Shown in pieces: positions 6,073-6,411 of a DNA stretch of 6,411 nt. The notes beneath the pieces are model-generated. The model was not told where the DNA came from, searched no databases, and saw only the letters and a list, made by a program, of their open reading frames with translations. The stretch's first letter is position 1; every line of letters begins with the position of its first letter. The stretch comes from Acidobacteriota bacterium (GTDB taxonomy: Bacteria; Acidobacteriota; Holophagae; Thermotomaculales; Thermotomaculaceae), in NCBI GenBank assembly GCA_003650445.1, contig QMQE01000146.1:1-6411 (forward strand), written 5' to 3'. A program made the position numbers and the translations under genes.

Positions 6073-6288
6073 TTCTGCTCTCCTTCGGAGAAGTGTTCTG
6101 TGCGCCTGCGGCGCCTGTGTTCTGTGTTCTGAAAGAAGGAATCAGATGGGAATAGCATTTTCTGGTAGTATCCCTCGTTTCCAAATAGAAGAAAGGAACA
6201 TCGAAACTGCCACACCACACATGAATGCAGATCCCCTCTTCTCTTCTTCCGTCAGAACACAGAAAACAGAACACAGAACACATCCCTT
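6073..6288. repeat. Repeat-rich spacer between ftsW and murC
   Basis: This 216-bp gap carries CAGAACA-type repeats at both ends. At the murC side TGTGTTCTGTGTTCTG (6116-6131) is the exact inverse of CAGAACACAGAACACA (6267-6282) at the ftsW side, which is preceded by TCAGAACACAG (6252-6262). Another AGAAGTGTTCTG lies at 6089-6100, next to a GCGCC-TGC-GGCGC palindrome (6102-6114). The repeats form a 16-bp inverted pair around about 135 bp of unremarkable sequence. No promoter or gene in the gap is convincing. Confidence 0.8.
6079..6091 (-). promoter_or_regulatory. Small hairpin containing the murC Shine-Dalgarno sequence
   Basis: On the minus strand UCUCC-GAA-GGAGA can form a 5-bp stem with a 3-nt loop. 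Its right arm contains the GGAG that should bind ribosomes, 7 nt before the murC ATG. The stem is short and may only weakly reduce translation. Confidence 0.3.
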
Positions 6289-6411
6289 TCATTCTTCTCC
6301 CTTCAATTTCACTGTCATTGCCAACCCAACCATCATCATGTGAGACACCATTGAGGAACCACCGTAGCTGATGAATGGTAAACCAAACCCCTTTGCCGGC
6401 AACATGTCAAC
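6289..6411 (-). CDS. ftsW: FtsW, C-terminal end (partial, cut by the right edge)
   Basis: The 40 visible residues end in a TGA at 6291-6289 and contain LPAKGFGLPFISYGGSS, the C-terminal signature of the FtsW/RodA/SpoVE (SEDS) family, followed by a final transmembrane-like stretch (MVSHMMMVGLAMTV) and a short charged tail (KLKGEE). SEDS proteins are polytopic membrane glycosyltransferases that polymerise lipid II. RodA shares this signature, but the neighbours murC, ftsQ, ftsA and ftsZ point to the septal member FtsW. The rest of the gene lies beyond the window. Confidence 0.9.
   Translation of the reverse strand, partial: VDMLPAKGFGLPFISYGGSSMVSHMMMVGLAMTVKLKGEE

Noticed and set aside
6056..6292. 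78-codon minus-strand frame filling the ftsW-murC gap and overlapping the ftsW stop by ATGA
   Set aside because: The ATGA junction is tempting, but the translation is repeat-derived (CSVFCF, RTQNT-type stretches), has no recognisable domain, no good ribosome binding site, and runs into murC. I judge it non-coding.
1..6411. CRISPR array, insertion sequence or integrase-type element
   Set aside because: The repeats are few, short and unevenly spaced. No transposase, integrase or terminal inverted repeats with target duplications were seen.

Overview
The window is the tail of a bacterial division and cell-wall (dcw) cluster, read entirely on the minus strand. Against that strand the order is 3' end of ftsW (cut by the right edge), a 216-bp repeat-rich spacer, murC, ftsQ, ftsA, ftsZ. 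After a 342-bp non-coding gap comes a small exported Spy/CpxP-like protein, also on the minus strand. A plus-strand elongator tRNA-Met with its own promoter converges on it. At the left edge the first codons of another minus-strand gene are just visible, behind a leader with two perfect hairpins.

murC, ftsQ, ftsA and ftsZ are almost certainly co-transcribed: murC and ftsQ overlap through GTGA, ftsQ and ftsA are 10 nt apart, and ftsA and ftsZ are 2 nt apart. MurC adds L-Ala to UDP-MurNAc. FtsW is the septal glycan polymerase. FtsQ is the membrane/periplasmic assembly factor. FtsA tethers FtsZ filaments to the membrane, and FtsZ forms the ring. murG, murB and ddl, which lie among these genes in many bacteria, are absent from this stretch. 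The ftsW-murC gap, where murG would be expected, is filled with CAGAACA-type repeats.

The organism looks like a free-standing diderm bacterium with mid-range GC: it has an LTxxQ periplasmic protein, a full FtsQ/FtsA/FtsZ set and CCA-encoding tRNA. I cannot name the phylum from the sequence. Intergenic DNA built from short degenerate repeats (CAGAACA, GGTCCGACAGG, GGYTRA, TTGA-rich tracts) reminds me of uncultured PVC/FCB-type or Omnitrophota-like genomes, but that is only an impression.

Layout: 1-19 start of an unidentified minus-strand gene; 20-260 leader hairpins, low-complexity DNA and an orphan intrinsic terminator; 261-378 tRNA-Met promoter and gene; 408-433 shared bidirectional terminator; 458-988 Spy/CpxP-like gene; 989-1330 regulatory and repeat DNA; 1331-6072 ftsZ, ftsA, ftsQ, murC; 6073-6288 repeat spacer; 6289-6411 ftsW end. 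I see no mobile element, CRISPR array or new multi-gene system. The points worth a second look are the repeat families, the missing murG, a CpxR-box-like direct repeat before the Spy-like gene, and the structured leader at the left edge.
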